Positions 22,747 through 34,883 of a stretch of DNA of 64,000 nucleotides are shown piece after piece (position 1 is the first letter of the stretch; each line of letters begins with the position of its first letter). The DNA is taken from NCBI RefSeq assembly GCF_001540865.1, contig NC_033631.1, forward strand, positions 11,494,808 through 11,558,807. The letters run 5' to 3'. The stretch is from Ananas comosus (taxonomy: Eukaryota > Streptophyta > Magnoliopsida > Poales > Bromeliaceae). Under the pieces are notes generated by a model. The model searched no databases. It was not told where the DNA came from and was given only the letters and a program-made list of their open reading frames with translations. The position numbers were made by a program, and so were the translations under genes.

Positions 22747-25293
22747 CTCTCTTATTCATGGCTAAAAAACATATTAATGATTTAGTAAGAAACGGAAAAA
22801 AAATCAAAAATATAATAATAATAAAATAACGCTGCGTCAGATAGAGTGCTCAAATACTTAAAAAAATAAAGAAAAATTAAATATGTACTAAAATTTGTAT
22901 TTACTATATTATGAATAGATCAATACAGTTCAATATCTGGCGCTTAAATATTTAAAGATCAGAAACAAAAATATTTAAGTAAATAAATAAATACAATGAA
23001 TTTGAGAGATGGATCATGGAATCAGCCATAAGAGTGTGCTGACTGCTGTCGTGCCCCCACGTCTGTGCTGGTCAGGCAACGACAGCTGCTCTCTGCCTTC
23101 TTTTGAATTCCTGTCTCCCTCCACCCCTTCCTCTATCTCTCTCTCTCTTTCTCTTTATATATACATGACCATCGATTAACAATATGATGATGATACTATC
23201 TTAATGATCACTTACCGAAAATTAAAAAAGAAAAACTGAAGATTCTTTACGAGTTTTGATTCCTCGAGGACCCACGGTTCATTGACCATAATCTAGTTAA
23301 TGTTCTCTAATTAAACTCGAATAATAATAATAAACATCGTTACGATTGATTTGCAGGATTAATATTTATATAAAAGTTACAGGATACGTATTGGTATCTA
23401 TTTGGTCTGATATCTATACCAGTTTCTTTACTTGGAAATGCAAATTTTATATTTCACAAATGGCCAATTTGGAATCCTTGATTTGAAGAGAATGCAAAAG
23501 TAGGCTTTCAAAGAATAATTTATTTCATATAAATTTTTTCTAATATGAATGTAAGTAACGATCTTTTTTTTTTGTTTTTTCAAAGGTGTTGCTATCCATA
23601 ATTTGAGAGGATAGCTTATTTTACTTACGATCGAGTTAGCTTTATCTTATTATAAAAAAAAATGATTTGGAGTCCAAATATGATATTTCATTCTAAATAT
23701 AAGACGACAGTACTTCTTATCAATCAAATATATAAATTCTTTGAGTAAATAAAGACTCTATTTGAATATTGGAATAAGTTATTAAAAAATAAAGCATCCG
23801 GTAGAAAAATTTTTATCATGATTTTAATTAAGTAGAAAACATGAATTTTATTTTTTTAAAAAAATTTACCATCCATAACTTAGTAGGATAGTATATTTCA
23901 CATACAAAAAAAATTATCTTATTCTGAAAATATAATGTGAAAGTCAAATGTAATATTACATTATGAACTTTTGGTCACACTTCTAATCACTCAAATATAT
24001 AAATTTTTTGAATGAATCAAAAAAATATACCAAATAAAATATTTATATATCCAAATAAGGACTAAAGAAAAATATCAAAAAATATATATTTCTCCATTCA
24101 AACTAGGCCTTAATTAGGTTCAAAATAGAAAGTTAAGATGAAGATGAGCTCTAGTTTGTCATTTAGCTTGATATTTAATTTTCACAGAAATGACGTGATC
24201 AGATAAGGATAATGATAGAGATCGGCAACTCCGTGAGAAAGTAGGAGGGGTAATGGAGTGGAGAGTGGGGCATTAGCATGCATTATCTCGTTTCTGCTGT
24301 TCGTACGTCACGTGCATAAACAAGCAAAGAATAGGATAGTGGGACTCGTAAAACTTGCACTCTACTCTCTCTCTCTTCTTTTTTTTCTTTTTTTTCTTTA
24401 TATTATACCAAACTAATTAAGAACGCATAACACTGCATTGTGTTGATTTCTATGTTACTCTTCTTTTAGAGTGTAACGACTCACTTTTTAAAGAGTCATT
24501 CATTTTAAAATTATTATAATTTTAACATGTTTAACTCTTTTAATTTTTTGGACGTAATCGCCGTCTATTATTATAAATTTACACATGGAGGATCCACCGG
24601 TCATCACAAAAGATCTCTGATGGCGAGACGAGAACCGTCCGATTGGGGATGCTCTCTATTTTCAGGAGTGCAACGCATCTGAACGTCTTCGATCGATGCT
24701 GTTTAATGTCGCACCGCACGTGGTTGAGAAATGTTTTTTTTCCTGCACCAGGTGTATTACTTCATCGTATACACCGCGCTGCTCAATTGCATAATAGAGA
24801 TCTCGAAAATGAATAAATTTAGAGGGTTATTTCTTGTAAATCAAATAATAATTTTTTATCTGCAATTAATCATTAAGACTGCTTAATACACCAGCAACAA
24901 ACTTTTAAACTTTATAATTTTTAGATTTGGTGCACGAGGTGGACGAATATACAGGGTGCAGAGAAAATAATCGTATCCGCAACGCCCCGGCGCGTGGGGT
25001 CCACTATCACGTGGAGCGGTGGAGGGAGCCGTTGGAAAGCGGTGCGGACACCCCAACGCGAAGGTTTGGTGCACCACCCTGCGTCGCCCGGTACACCATG
25101 CAACCAATTGTACGAGCGCGCGCATAGGAAATTCTAAGCGGGTGGCGTATACGGCATCTTTACAGTCACGTGGTACACGAAAGAGTATCTTTCACCACAG
25201 ACAGGGCAGTCACAAATACATTCATATTTATACCTAAAAGAAAATTACATTATATAATAATGAATACCATGAAGTGTTACTTTATAAAAGTAA
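22744..25293. other. Intergenic DNA with two GC-richer patches
   Basis: Mostly AT-rich. The patch 23030-23170 contains a CT tract followed by TTTATATATAC, promoter-like in layout, but no coding sequence follows. The patch 24580-25150 is GC-rich with repeated words around GGTGCACGAGG and GTACACCATGC; its open frames on both strands match nothing I recognise. Confidence 0.3.
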
Positions 25294-25621
25294 AAAAATA
25301 TTGGGTTAATTTCATACAGGTACCCACAAATATAGTGAATAGCAGATATATCTCTGCAAAGTTCAACTTTCATAAGTTATTTCTGTAAAAGTTCTAATTA
25401 ATGCAGATATGTCCTTACAGTTAATATCCGTTAGAAAAATCTAATTAACTATAATTAAAATACTTAACCATGGTCAGTTAATACGGTAAAATGATATTTT
25501 TACCCTTCTTCTTCTTCCTTTTCTTCTTCGTATCCTTGTTTTCCTCCTCCTTTTCTTCTCCTTCTTCTTCTTCAACGTCATTGTTGATGATTCGATCGGC
25601 GTCCCCGTCGTGGTGCCCGCG

Positions 25622-25937
25622 TGGGCTGTCGTCACAGGTGCCTCCAACCGCATCGGCCGCGCCTTCGCCTTCCGCCTCTTTCTAGTACTCGTTGGCCGCA
25701 ACCCCGACAAGTTTTTTTTTTTTTTTTTGAGAGAGAGATAGGTAGCACACTACCCGTTTCGTTTATTTCATTGAGAAATAAACTTAGCTTGAAATGTAAG
25801 TCGACTAAGATTCGAATTTGGGTCTCGGGTACCAACCATCAAGCCCTTTGCTACTTGCTTTATGGACGGTCGATAACCCTGACAAGTTCCGCGAGATCGC
25901 CGCCGCCACCGCCGCCGTCCGCTCCCACAGCCTGAAG
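25622..25937 (+). pseudogene. Captured fragment of a very-long-chain 3-oxoacyl-CoA reductase (KCR-type SDR) gene, interrupted by a SINE
   Basis: Plus-strand translation of 25622-25713 gives WAVVTGASNRIGRAFAFRLF followed by LVLVGRNPDK. After the SINE the frame resumes with FREIAAATAAVRSHSLK. WAVVTGxxxxIGRAFAFRL is the NAD(P)-binding start of the KCR family, microsomal enzymes that reduce 3-oxoacyl-CoA in very-long-chain fatty acid elongation, and LVLVGRNPDK is the next conserved strand. Several residues between the helix and strand (ARxGLN in family members) are missing, the catalytic Tyr-Lys region is absent, and a Gly of the TGxxxGIG motif is replaced by Arg. This is a non-functional transduplicated fragment. 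The parent gene is not in this window. Confidence 0.8.
25714..25874 (-). mobile_element. tRNA-derived SINE copy 3, inserted in the captured gene fragment
   Basis: Minus-oriented SINE with A- and B-box regions, the AATGAAATAAACGAAACGGG segment, the hairpin and a poly-A tail of about 18. Target duplication AACCCCGACAAGTT (25700-25713) and AACCCTGACAAGTT (25875-25888) has one mismatch in 14. Removing it rejoins the open frame of the KCR fragment. Confidence 0.9.
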
Positions 25938-26140
25938 AGGAAGAGGAAGGAAAGAGGGTAAGGGCAAAATTATAATTTCACAACTCTACTGTTAAAAAAT
26001 TAACAGTTCTCTAACCAGAGGGACACATCTGCATATATTAGGACTTTTGTAAAAATAACTTATGAAAGTTGAACTTTACAGGGATATATCTGCTATTCAT
26101 CATGTTTGCGGGATCTGTATGAAATTAATCCAAAAATATT

Positions 26141-27518
26141 TGTTGAAACCAAAGTTTTTTATTTAGTACTGCATTGAAAAGTTATTTGGATGGCTCTGTG
26201 ATATTACAAAATACAACAAAATAATTTTATTTTTTTATATTTTGAAAAAAAATTAAAATCTCAATTTATGATATTTTAGAATAAAGTATGAGCAAGTCAG
26301 CAAACCACAAGTTATCCCCCTCTCTTTAAAATAAGGTATTTCTTAGAGTAATTAATTTGGAGTGATCCAAATACCTTAAATATAATTTTTAAAATAAAGT
26401 AATATTGTTTTTAGCAGGCATAAGACTATTGGAAAAATAATTTAAATTAGTTTCAAAGTTTTCTGACAAAGAATTAAATAGATAATTTTTAGTTAGAAAT
26501 TAATTATTTATTTAACATTTTTAGTGAAGATATATCTTAATTACTACGGAGAATAAGAAGCTCGTCTATTCGAATTGAGCTATTCCTCCAAATCCAATAG
26601 GTTGCTATTCCAAAGATTATAAAAATATTTATTGTTACTCCAGTTCTAATTTTCATTTATATGATGTTTTTTTAGAGAGAAAGATATTAAGTTATTCATT
26701 TCGCTTATTCTTTTTACAAATAAACTCACTTTGAAAAATAAAATAATTGTATTTTAAAATTAAAAATTTTTAATATCTATCATCAAGTTTTTAGTTGATA
26801 GTGCTAAGTGTATATTTGGTTTGACGTAAAACTGAAAAAAAAATTTCGGAGGAAGAAAATTTTACGCTCTTTTATTTTTGATTTGTAGAAAAAAAAAAAA
26901 AAATTTCCGTTACAGTTGTTTAATTGATGGAAAAAAAATTATAAATAAAAAATTATTTTATATATATATATTATTGATATATAATAATTATCATATTACA
27001 TATATTAGTATTATAATTTATATTTATAAATAAAATATATTTAAAAGATATTATATAATAATTAAATATGTAATATAATATATAATAGTACATATTTAAT
27101 ACTGTAAAATAAATTATATAACAATATATTTATATTAAAAATAAAATACTNCAGATTTTTACTTGCCGACTTTTATTTTTAAGGTATTTTTTACTACTAT
27201 CTTCTGAACTTAAATTCTAGTCTCCATGACTGGAATGAGATTTATCATTTTTTTTTTTAAATATTTTTAAAGTAGAATAAACCTAACAAAATGTGGCAAT
27301 TTAAATGTTTACGTAGTGTAGATAGTAATTTTAATAGTTAAAACTCTGGAAAACTAGTGATCGGTTTACTACAGCTTTTTAAGACTTTAAATCGAAGGTT
27401 TATGAAAATTATTACATCTAGTTCAGATTGCCTCAGCTAGCAGCTAAACCTTCGACGTAGTAGCTTTTGTTGAACCATCGTGCCTTCGGAGGCACGATGG
27501 CTAACATATCGTCGGCCT

Positions 27519-27539
<21 letters not shown>
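26141..27539. other. AT-rich intergenic DNA
   Basis: Very AT-rich, with a weak SINE-tail remnant at about 26668-26800 (minus) and a low-complexity TTGGTTTGACGTAAAA-type stretch from 26812 that resembles one in intron 4 of the receptor kinase gene. A single N lies at 27151. No gene. Confidence 0.35.
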
Positions 27540-27557
<18 letters not shown>

Positions 27558-27559
27558 TA

Positions 27560-27729
27560 TACTCATTTGATAGGTAAATGATTCCGAAAAATTATAAAAT
27601 TTAGTTTCTAAATACTTTCAATAGTATAGATCAAGTCTAACGGAGCCGATAGTCGATTTGGAAGCGGCATCATTAAAAACAACTTGGTAGCATTGAGACG
27701 TCCGTACTACCGATAGTATAGCAGCCTAG

Positions 27730-27735
<6 letters not shown>
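27560..27735. mobile_element. Half of a long-type foldback MITE
   Basis: Between two (TA)n runs (27520-27555 and 27733-27761), this matches the right half of the long foldback type: AAAATTATAAAATTTAGTTTC, TCTAACGGAGCCGATAGTCG and TACTACCGATAGTATAGCAG. The left half is missing. Confidence 0.55.
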
Positions 27736-27770
<35 letters not shown>

Positions 27771-27924
27771 ATTAGGCTGGAATACCAATTTGTGGTCTGA
27801 TTCTCCGACCTTACCCTCCGCGCACCACCTTTTTTGATCCTTTCTCCTTTTTTCCTCTTTTTTCTTTTCTTTTCGTCTTTTTCCTGTTTTCTTCTTTTTC
27901 TTGTTTTGTTTCTCTTCTTGGTTT

Positions 27925-28032
27925 TCTTCTGCCCCGAAAGCCCTAGCTGCTTCCATACTGTTCGCCTAGTTCACTTATCAATGAATGAAGTAGGTAGCTA
28001 GTCTACCTCTTTCTCAAAAAAAAAAAAGACTG
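27925..28032 (+). mobile_element. LINE 3' tail
   Basis: Plus strand: AAAGCCCTAGCTGCTTCCAT, a TGTTCGCCTAGTTCA block, AATGAATGAAGTAGGTAGCT..GTCTACC and CTTTCTC followed by A11-12. This matches the 3' UTR and hairpin tail of the LINE ends at 19527 and 52519. The CT-rich stretch 27830-27920 may belong to it. Confidence 0.65.
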
Positions 28033-28380
28033 GAATACTATTAATAGCATAAAGCTATTGGTGCTATTAGTTGTTTAGCCTTTGGATTGGGAAATGTGTG
28101 GTTAGAATGATGTGAGCCCACCCTCCATGGTTGAGTGAGTGATTGTTGAATAGTATAATCTAACAAGTAAAAATAATCAAAGAGTACCGACCGTCTCTAC
28201 AGCAAGTGGCAAAGTGCTTGGTGGTTGGTAGCCGAAACCCAAGTTCGAATCCTAGTTGATTCATATTTTCAGCTAAATTTATTTCTAAATGAAATAAACG
28301 AAGCGAGTAGCATGCTACCTATCTCAAAAAAAAAAAATCACTAAATTTTTTGTGCTATCGATAGTATTCCGGTCGGTATA
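28033..28380. mobile_element. Short-type foldback MITE split by a SINE
   Basis: Opens ACTGGAATACTATTAATAGC and closes GTGCTATCGATAGTATTCCGG, with (TA)n after the right end. Internal words (GTGTGGTTAGAATGATGTGA, TTGAGTGAGTGATTG) match the copy at 28392-28650. The SINE at 28187-28337 is inserted in it. Confidence 0.65.
28187..28337 (+). mobile_element. tRNA-derived SINE copy 4
   Basis: Plus-oriented, nearly complete: CCGACCGTCTCTACAGCAAG, TGGCAAAGTGCTTGGTGG (A-box region), AGTTCGAATCCTAGTTGATT (B-box region), AATGAAATAAACGAAGCGAG, the hairpin GTAGCATGCTAC, CTATCTC and A12. A clear target duplication was not found. Confidence 0.8.
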
Positions 28381-28391
28381 TATATATATAG

Positions 28392-28650
28392 AATTATGCT
28401 ACTATACTATCAATAGTACCAAGTCCCTGGTACTATTTAGTTTTTGGTCGTTGAATAAAAGAATGTGCGGTTAGGATGATAGTGATCCCCGGTTAAATTA
28501 ATAGTAGTCCTCAAGGGTTGAGTGGGTGGTTGGTTTAATAGTATTATCTAATGGATGGAAATGATCAAAGGGTAAATCTAACGGTAGAAAACTTAATAGT
28601 ACCAAAGACTTGGTACAATCAATAGTATAATAGCTGGACTCTACATATAT
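28392..28650. mobile_element. Short-type foldback MITE, complete
   Basis: 259 bp between two (TA)n runs. The ends are inverted repeats: left GCTACTATACTATCAATAGT with ACCAAGTCCCTGGTACTAT, right AGTACCAAAGACTTGGTACA with ATCAATAGTATAATAGCTGG. The small palindromes inside each end make it strongly foldable. No coding capacity. Confidence 0.75.
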
Positions 28651-30008
28651 ATATATATTTATATGAGTGGAGACAGAGAGATTCATCGTCGACCGCCCTA
28701 TCGCGCGGTCCACCTCGTGGACCGTGTGCTGCTGCCCCCCTCCCCTCACAATGCCGTGTTTTTTGCTACTTTCGTTTTCATTTTTGGCTTGCTTCGAGCG
28801 CAAAATGAAAACAAGCTTTTTCCTGTTTATCATTCGTGAAAATTATTTTTAAAATAAAATTACGAGCAAACAAACATTAATTCAATTTTTACTTTTTTTA
28901 TAATTTTTTTTTAAAATAGTTTTTTTATGAGTAACCAAACAAACCTTTAGCATGAATGGTAGAGTAAATTCTGATGAATATGTATAATATATTACAAATT
29001 TTGATGGACATGTACGTGTACTAGTTCTTATTTAAATAAACAGTATTTTCAAAAAAAAAAAAACAGGGGCATTCACGTTAATTTAATGAAACGTAGAAAT
29101 GTTATTCTGTAGTAGTAGGCGACCCCGTCGATGTGCGAACACGTGCGCCTGCTTTGGACCGGCCGTTGCATGCGGGGCCACCACTCCGAGTTTGTCTCTC
29201 GGCGGGTTTTCTCGTTCTCGTAATAAAACTGAGCCACGTGGGGAACGGTCTTCGAGCCCCCTCCTTTAAAAAAAAAAAAAATATATATATATATATATAA
29301 TTATTATATTATATATATATATATTTAATCTTTATTTTTTATTTTTCCTCCACTCACTCTCCCCCCTCTCGCGTACGGCGTACACCGACCCTAATCCTTT
29401 TGCGTACGGCGTTTCTCTTCGAAAAAAATAATTTACATATATATATATATATATATATATTACTTTAAGATTTTTTTATTGAGCAATGCTACAAGAGTAC
29501 AAGTACATAAAAGCCCGTGTAAGTCTTACACTTTTTGATTCAAAAATCTAAATTAAATTTTAATTTTATCAAAATTATTATTTTTAAATATTAATTTTTT
29601 TTCACCCTTATCGAGGCCGAGCTGTCTCACTTTTGTAACCTAATTTATAATTTTAATGAGTGAAGTGGGTAGCATGCTATTTTATTCTCCAAAAAAAAAA
29701 ATTTAGTTTATTAGAAGGTTCGATATCCATAATTTAATTATTATTTTTAAAAAAATAATTTAAAGACTAAATATATAGTAAACTTTTTAGATATTTAATT
29801 TATCTTTTTTATTTATTAATTTTTATTAAAATTTTTAAATAAAAAAATATATCAAATACAGCTGGTGTCGGCTTAGTTACGCTGTATATGGTTAGCTACG
29901 AGCTTCTGCACCGTCCGGTCGAAGTATTCGATCGCAATGTTGATGTGGCTCTGTTTCTCTCACGTATTCGAATAAATTTATTTCTTCAGGCCCATTCTGT
30001 TGCTTGGC
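28651..30008. other. Intergenic DNA with a LINE/SINE tail remnant
   Basis: Includes a GC-richer patch (29120-29265) of unknown nature, several (TA)n runs, and at 29657-29700 a tail remnant AGTGAAGTGGGTAGCATGCT..CTCC plus A10. No gene recognised. Confidence 0.35.
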
Positions 30009-30211
30009 CTAGGAATGTCAATGGGTATGGATATCCGAAATTAATTCAAATTTGAATCCAAATAAAACGGATATATCCGATGAATATGGATATGAATTCG
30101 GATATGGATATCAAAAAATAGAAATCTAACGGATATGGACTCGGATATGGATTTTGATTGTATCCGATCCGAACTCGAACCCGAACCCGATCCGAACCCG
30201 AATTTATTTTG

Positions 30212-30269
<58 letters not shown>

Positions 30270-30530
30270 TTGATGTTATATTTGAATTTTATATTTTAAA
30301 AATTTAGATTTAATATAATATATTTTGAAATATTGAAAAAAAATAATTGTTTCGAGTACAAATTTTCGGGTTCGGATTCGAGTTCGGATTTCAGATTTTT
30401 GGTTGGGTTCGGATTTGGATATGAATTTTTAAAATCCGTCGAATTCGAGTTCGGATTCGGCTCTCGGGTTTGAAGTCAAGTTCGGGTTTGGATTTTTAAA
30501 AATCCGCCCGCAATCCCGTTGACATCTCTA
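30009..30530. mobile_element. hAT-like element with subterminal ATCCGAA/TTCGGGT repeats
   Basis: Ends TAGGAATGTCAATGGG on the left and CCCGTTGACATCTCTA on the right are imperfect inverted repeats. The 8-bp flanks TGCTTGGC (30001-30008) and TGCTTGGG (30531-30538) differ at one base. Many copies of GGATAT, CCGAACCCGA and TTCGGGTTCGGA crowd both subterminal regions, and a (TA)n run lies in the middle. Non-coding. Confidence 0.6.
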
Positions 30531-30538
30531 TGCTTGGG

Positions 30539-31264
30539 TGAAGAGAATGATGCAATTGTTGACGTGTCACCTTGAAGCCCAATATCTTTTTTTCTTTTTT
30601 CATTTTAGGCGTACGTATTTATGTACGAAAATTATTTTGTTATTTATCAAACAATTTATACTGAATAATTATAAGAATTTTGTTCCTCTGTATAGCTATA
30701 TGTTGAGAGAGTATCTTTTTTGGGGTGTTATTATTTTTAAATTCTCGTAATATCTAAATTATAATAAATTAATAATCATAAATTCTATAAAAATAAATGA
30801 CGTATTATAATTTTATATTATTAATCAAATCAAAATGTATTGAAAGATTGATTACTTAAATAAAAAATTTTAAAAGGTGAATAATAGATTCAGAATGATC
30901 AATAGCTTAGATAAATTCAGTATGATTTTACTAATTTAATATTGTATTTTTTTTTCAATTTATTAAAAAAATAATTCTCTACTGAGGTTCATGGACTAGT
31001 TCCACGCAATAAATTCCCAACGCCATGGTTCACATCAATTGTTTCCTACATTTGCTGGCCATCCAATAATGGCATGGACTCGTGCAGAACGGTTATTTCT
31101 TTTTCCAAAATTGCCCTCCACTTAAATAATAATAATAAATAGCGGATCTGCGTTCACACCAATCACACACTTGTTTGAGGAGTGAAAAGCGACACTAACA
31201 CATGCACCATTGTTCACACTAGTGGCATTCTCGTGATTTTTATGCCCTTTTCCCCATCTCGCGA
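30539..31264. other. Upstream flank of the BZR-type gene
   Basis: AT-rich up to about 30990, then more balanced promoter-like sequence. No second gene or bounded repeat is visible. Confidence 0.4.
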
Positions 31265-31270
31265 CCATAC

Positions 31271-31321
31271 CTCTATTTAACGCTCCCTTCGTTTTTCCTC
31301 TCTCTCTCTCTCTCTCTCTCT
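31271..31321 (+). promoter_or_regulatory. Probable core promoter of the BZR-type gene: TATA-like word and CT tract
   Basis: CTATTTAACG at 31271-31280 is followed about 20 bp later by a CT tract (31298-31321), a plant TATA plus pyrimidine-patch layout. The 5' UTR to the ATG at 31537 would be roughly 230 nt. Confidence 0.45.
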
Positions 31322-31536
31322 GGTTGCAACGAGAACCGGACGAGTCGACCGGTCCGGTTCAATCGAACCGGATCTTCTCCTCTCTCCTTCTCCTCCGTAG
31401 TTAAGAGCCCCGATCCCGTTTCCTCGCGCCTCAGATCCGTTCGATTTGGGCTAAATTCGGCGCGTTCGCGCTTCTCGTCGCCGATTCTGACGAAGAGCGG
31501 TAGGGTTGGGGTTAGGGGTGGGGCTAGGGCTCGGAG

Positions 31537-34500
31537 ATGACCTCGGGGGGGAGGATGCCGACGTGGAGGGAGAGGGAGAACAACAAGCGGAGGGAGCGGC
31601 GGCGGAGGGCGATCGCGGCGAAGATCTTCGCGGGGCTCAGGGCGTACGGGAACTACAAGCTCCCGAAGCACTGCGACAACAACGAGGTCCTAAAAGCGCT
31701 TTGCCACGAAGCCGGATGGGTCGTCGAAGAGGACGGCACCACGTACCGCAAGGTAACCCGATCCCTCTTCTCCACTCTTCCAATTTTTGCTTTTTTTTTG
31801 CCCTTTCTCGGTAAAAATTATTTAACTAATATATATGGACATTATTTGAGTCTTTAACATAGTTAGGCGAACGTTAGTCGTACGCGCTTGTTCCTCTCGG
31901 AAAATGCTCCTCGGCGTGCGCATTTTAGCAGATACTACTTGTTCGTGCTATAATGCGCCGGTAAAACGTTGTGGGCATGATTTGTTTATTTTTTTTTTTA
32001 TTATGCTGGGAAAATAATTATTTCAATTTTGTTTTCCCTTACTTTATCATCGTGTGGACGTGATTAGGGGAGCTTATTTCGATCTTTGTCGAGCAAATTA
32101 GCCTTTTTACTGTTAGCAGTAATTAAACCTCCTGTTCTAGGGGCAGTTTAGTCATTCCAGTAAAGGTCGGGAAATTGCGTTTTCTCCGGTTGTCCCTGTC
32201 CGATTGCGTCACGCAAGTCACGCGTCGCACAGGGTAGCTTTCGCGTGTCACGGAAACGCGGGGCGGGCTCACGTCTATTGACCAAAATGCCCCTCCCTCC
32301 CGGGTCACGGCTCTCGTGCTCGTCCCTGTTGCCCCCCCACCACAACTGCCGCGTGGGGAGAAGCACTGCGCGTAAACGCGGATCGCGAACGCGGATTTTG
32401 TCCCTTCCGCCTTTGTGCTGCGGAGGTGAGAACCACGTGTCGTGGACGCCATTTCCCCCCAGATTGATGTTATGTTATGGTGACCAATTTTATGTACCCG
32501 ATTATGACCGCACCCATTAGTGGGTGCATCATTTGAGTATTTGCTTGGGCTCAAATATGATTTGGGCTCGACCGAGCTCGGCTTGAATCTCATATATTCT
32601 GGCTCGAGGTTATTTGATGTATAAGCTACGCTTGCTTGTTTGGTTCGAATCAAGCTTAGTTTAGTTCAATAAATTTTGTTTCAGATTCAGTAGTACGTAT
32701 ATCCTCTAAAATTAGAGGAAAAAATTGTATATATATATAAAGACGCATCTTACATAAGATGCGCGAGACCACAATTGTGCGGGTGATTCACGGGACCATT
32801 CTACCAGCCATATAGTGTTGTGCGAGTGAGACAGATATATCCACTTTTGGACTAGAAATTAAAAATTAGCTTGAAATAGAACAAAAATTAAGTATAGTTT
32901 CTTTGAACTCACAATTATGGGGATTTGGGAAAGGGCGAAACAAAGGAGATGGGAACTTTGGAGTTGGAAAGAGATTGAAAGGTTGGGAATCCTCGTGCTT
33001 CAACTGTGCGCCTTTAAGTAACGTCGTAAAAATTATGTGCTGTGTGAGTCGTCAAAGATTCGAAGGGCAAGTGGAGTTTCCTGTTACTGAGACCTACCTT
33101 TGCTAACATCCCATTCCACTACACCTCTTTTTGAAATGGCCCTCCTTAATTGACTGGGAAGTGCCCAGTCCACTTAGGTAAGTGGATTAGCACAGTAGGA
33201 GAAGGATATTATTCTACGCAAACAACCCCAATCAGTTATATTATCTGATCTCCTCTATGTTCGAAGAGTTTCTCGAGATATTCACTATATAAACTGTTAA
33301 TTTGGCGAATTTTAGTGTGAATTCGAGTTTATTAGTAGTACTTCGTCTTCGTGATAGTGTGTACAGCTCATCTCTGGAATGCTTATTATCACAAGTTAGC
33401 ACTAAAGCACCAGCTTCTTCAGTTCCTGCATTGAACTTTTTTGGTTTGTTCCAACTTTTTATTTGATTTGTTGGACAATATTTGTCCGGATCATTTTTGA
33501 GCTGAGTTTTTTTTTTTTTTCAACATTTAAATTTTTCGAATGCGAGAGATCAGGCCGTCAGTACTCGTGTTAAAAGTTGCTAATTATATTCATTTGGGCC
33601 TATTATTATTCGTATGTTCGGTAGTTCTTTGATCGCCGCACTGCATTGAATTTATTCAAGAAAAACATATTATAATGTCCAATTACGTGAAATCATGCAT
33701 CTGTAGTGTTATCCTGTTAAATTGTTTTCCACCGAGGAAAATGATTAATCAGACAAGGAATTGTTACTTTTCATTTTCTAAATTTGTATGAAGAGCATTG
33801 ATTATACCATACATTGTAGAGCATTGGACGGAAAAGATATACAGATATGGTGATGTAAAAATTGAATAAGATAAAGGGTACACGTAAGTTAAGAAAAAAA
33901 CAAACAAAAGTATGGATTAAATTACAATGTATCTATTCTGTCAAAACTTACAAGAGCCAGTATGATTCGTGTATTGATTGTTTCATTGTGATGGTATCTG
34001 ATTCCTTTCTCCATCTCAAATCATCAGGAAGGGATTCATCATCACTTGCAGCTCTTCTAGACAGTTTAAATTGCAACCCTATACTTATAAAGGTATCTGT
34101 TTCCATGTCTTTCAGGGATGCAGACCAGCGGAACGCGTGGACGTTGTCGGCAGTGTGGCTGCCTCGGCTTCTCCAAGCCCGTGCTCATCATACCAACCGA
34201 GCCCGTGCATGTCCTACAATCCGAGCCCGCCTTCGTCCTCCATTCCAAGCCCGACTTCCTCGTCTTACATCACCAACCCCAACAGCGGGACCGACTGCAA
34301 TCCCCTACTCCCGTGGCTGAAGACCCTGTCCTCCGCCTCGTCCTCTGCCTCTTCCTCAAAGCTTCATCTCAACATCCACTGTGGCTCCATAAGCGCCCCT
34401 GTAACCCCTCCGCTGAGCTCTCCAACCGCCCGCACGCCTCGCATCAGAACTGATTGGGACGATCGCACAGCCCGATTACCCCAATGGGCTAATGGTACCG

Positions 34501-34883
34501 GGACGCCTTACACTCTGCTGCTGTCATCCACTCCGCCAAGCCCCGGACGGCAAGTGAGCCCCGACGCCGCATGGCTCACCAGCAGCCCCTCCTCTCCGAC
34601 CTTCACCCTCGTGTCGGCTAATCCGTTCGGGATTTACAAGGAGGCATCCGCCAGCGCGGCGGGGTCGTCGAGAATGTGGACACCGGGGCAGAGCGGGACG
34701 TGTTCTCCAGTTCCTGGTGATGCGAGGGACATCCATATGTCCGACTGCGCATCAGATGAGTTCGCATTCGGAAGTGGGAGTATCAACGGGAACGTGGTGA
34801 AGCCGTGGGAGGGGGAGACGATCCACGAGGAATGCGGGTCGGACGAGCTGGAACTCACTCTCGGGAGCTCGAGGACCAGATAG
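31537..34883 (+). CDS. BZR1/BES1-family brassinosteroid transcription factor, 327 aa, 2 exons
   Basis: Exon 1 is 31537-31752 (donor AAG|GTAACC) and exon 2 is 34116-34883, with an intron of 2363 bp at the family's usual position (after TTYRK). The N-terminal BZR domain has the basic run [20 protein letters not shown] and [20 protein letters not shown], the atypical bHLH-like fold that binds BRRE and E-box sites. A Ser/Pro-rich region follows (from about residue 85), with many SP and SxxxS sites for GSK3/BIN2-type kinases. A PEST-like [11 protein letters not shown] lies at about 165-175, and an EAR repression motif LELTL at 317-321. The family is inactivated by BIN2 phosphorylation and 14-3-3 retention and enters the nucleus on brassinosteroid signalling. 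Closest to BZR1/BES1/BEH proteins; I cannot assign an orthologue. Confidence 0.96.

Larger units (their letters stand above)
25303..26131. mobile_element. Pack-MULE-like element carrying a ketoacyl-CoA reductase gene fragment
   Basis: Inverted ends of about 120 bp: left GGGTTAATTTCATACAGGTA and right, reverse-complemented, GGATTAATTTCATACAGATC, with long further similarity including GTTCAACTTTCATAAGTTAT. The flanks are a perfect 9-bp target duplication AAAAATATT (25294-25302 and 26132-26140). The GC-rich centre encodes part of a short-chain dehydrogenase (see the pseudogene entry). A SINE later inserted in it, so the original element was about 655 bp. Confidence 0.9.

Noticed and set aside
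28187..28337. tRNA gene suggested by A- and B-box-like motifs
   Set aside because: Cannot form a tRNA cloverleaf by eye and continues into the hairpin and poly-A tail; it is a SINE.
32123..32653. Minus-strand 176-codon frame in the BZR-type intron
   Set aside because: No recognisable domain; it lies inside an intron fixed by strong exon homology on both sides.
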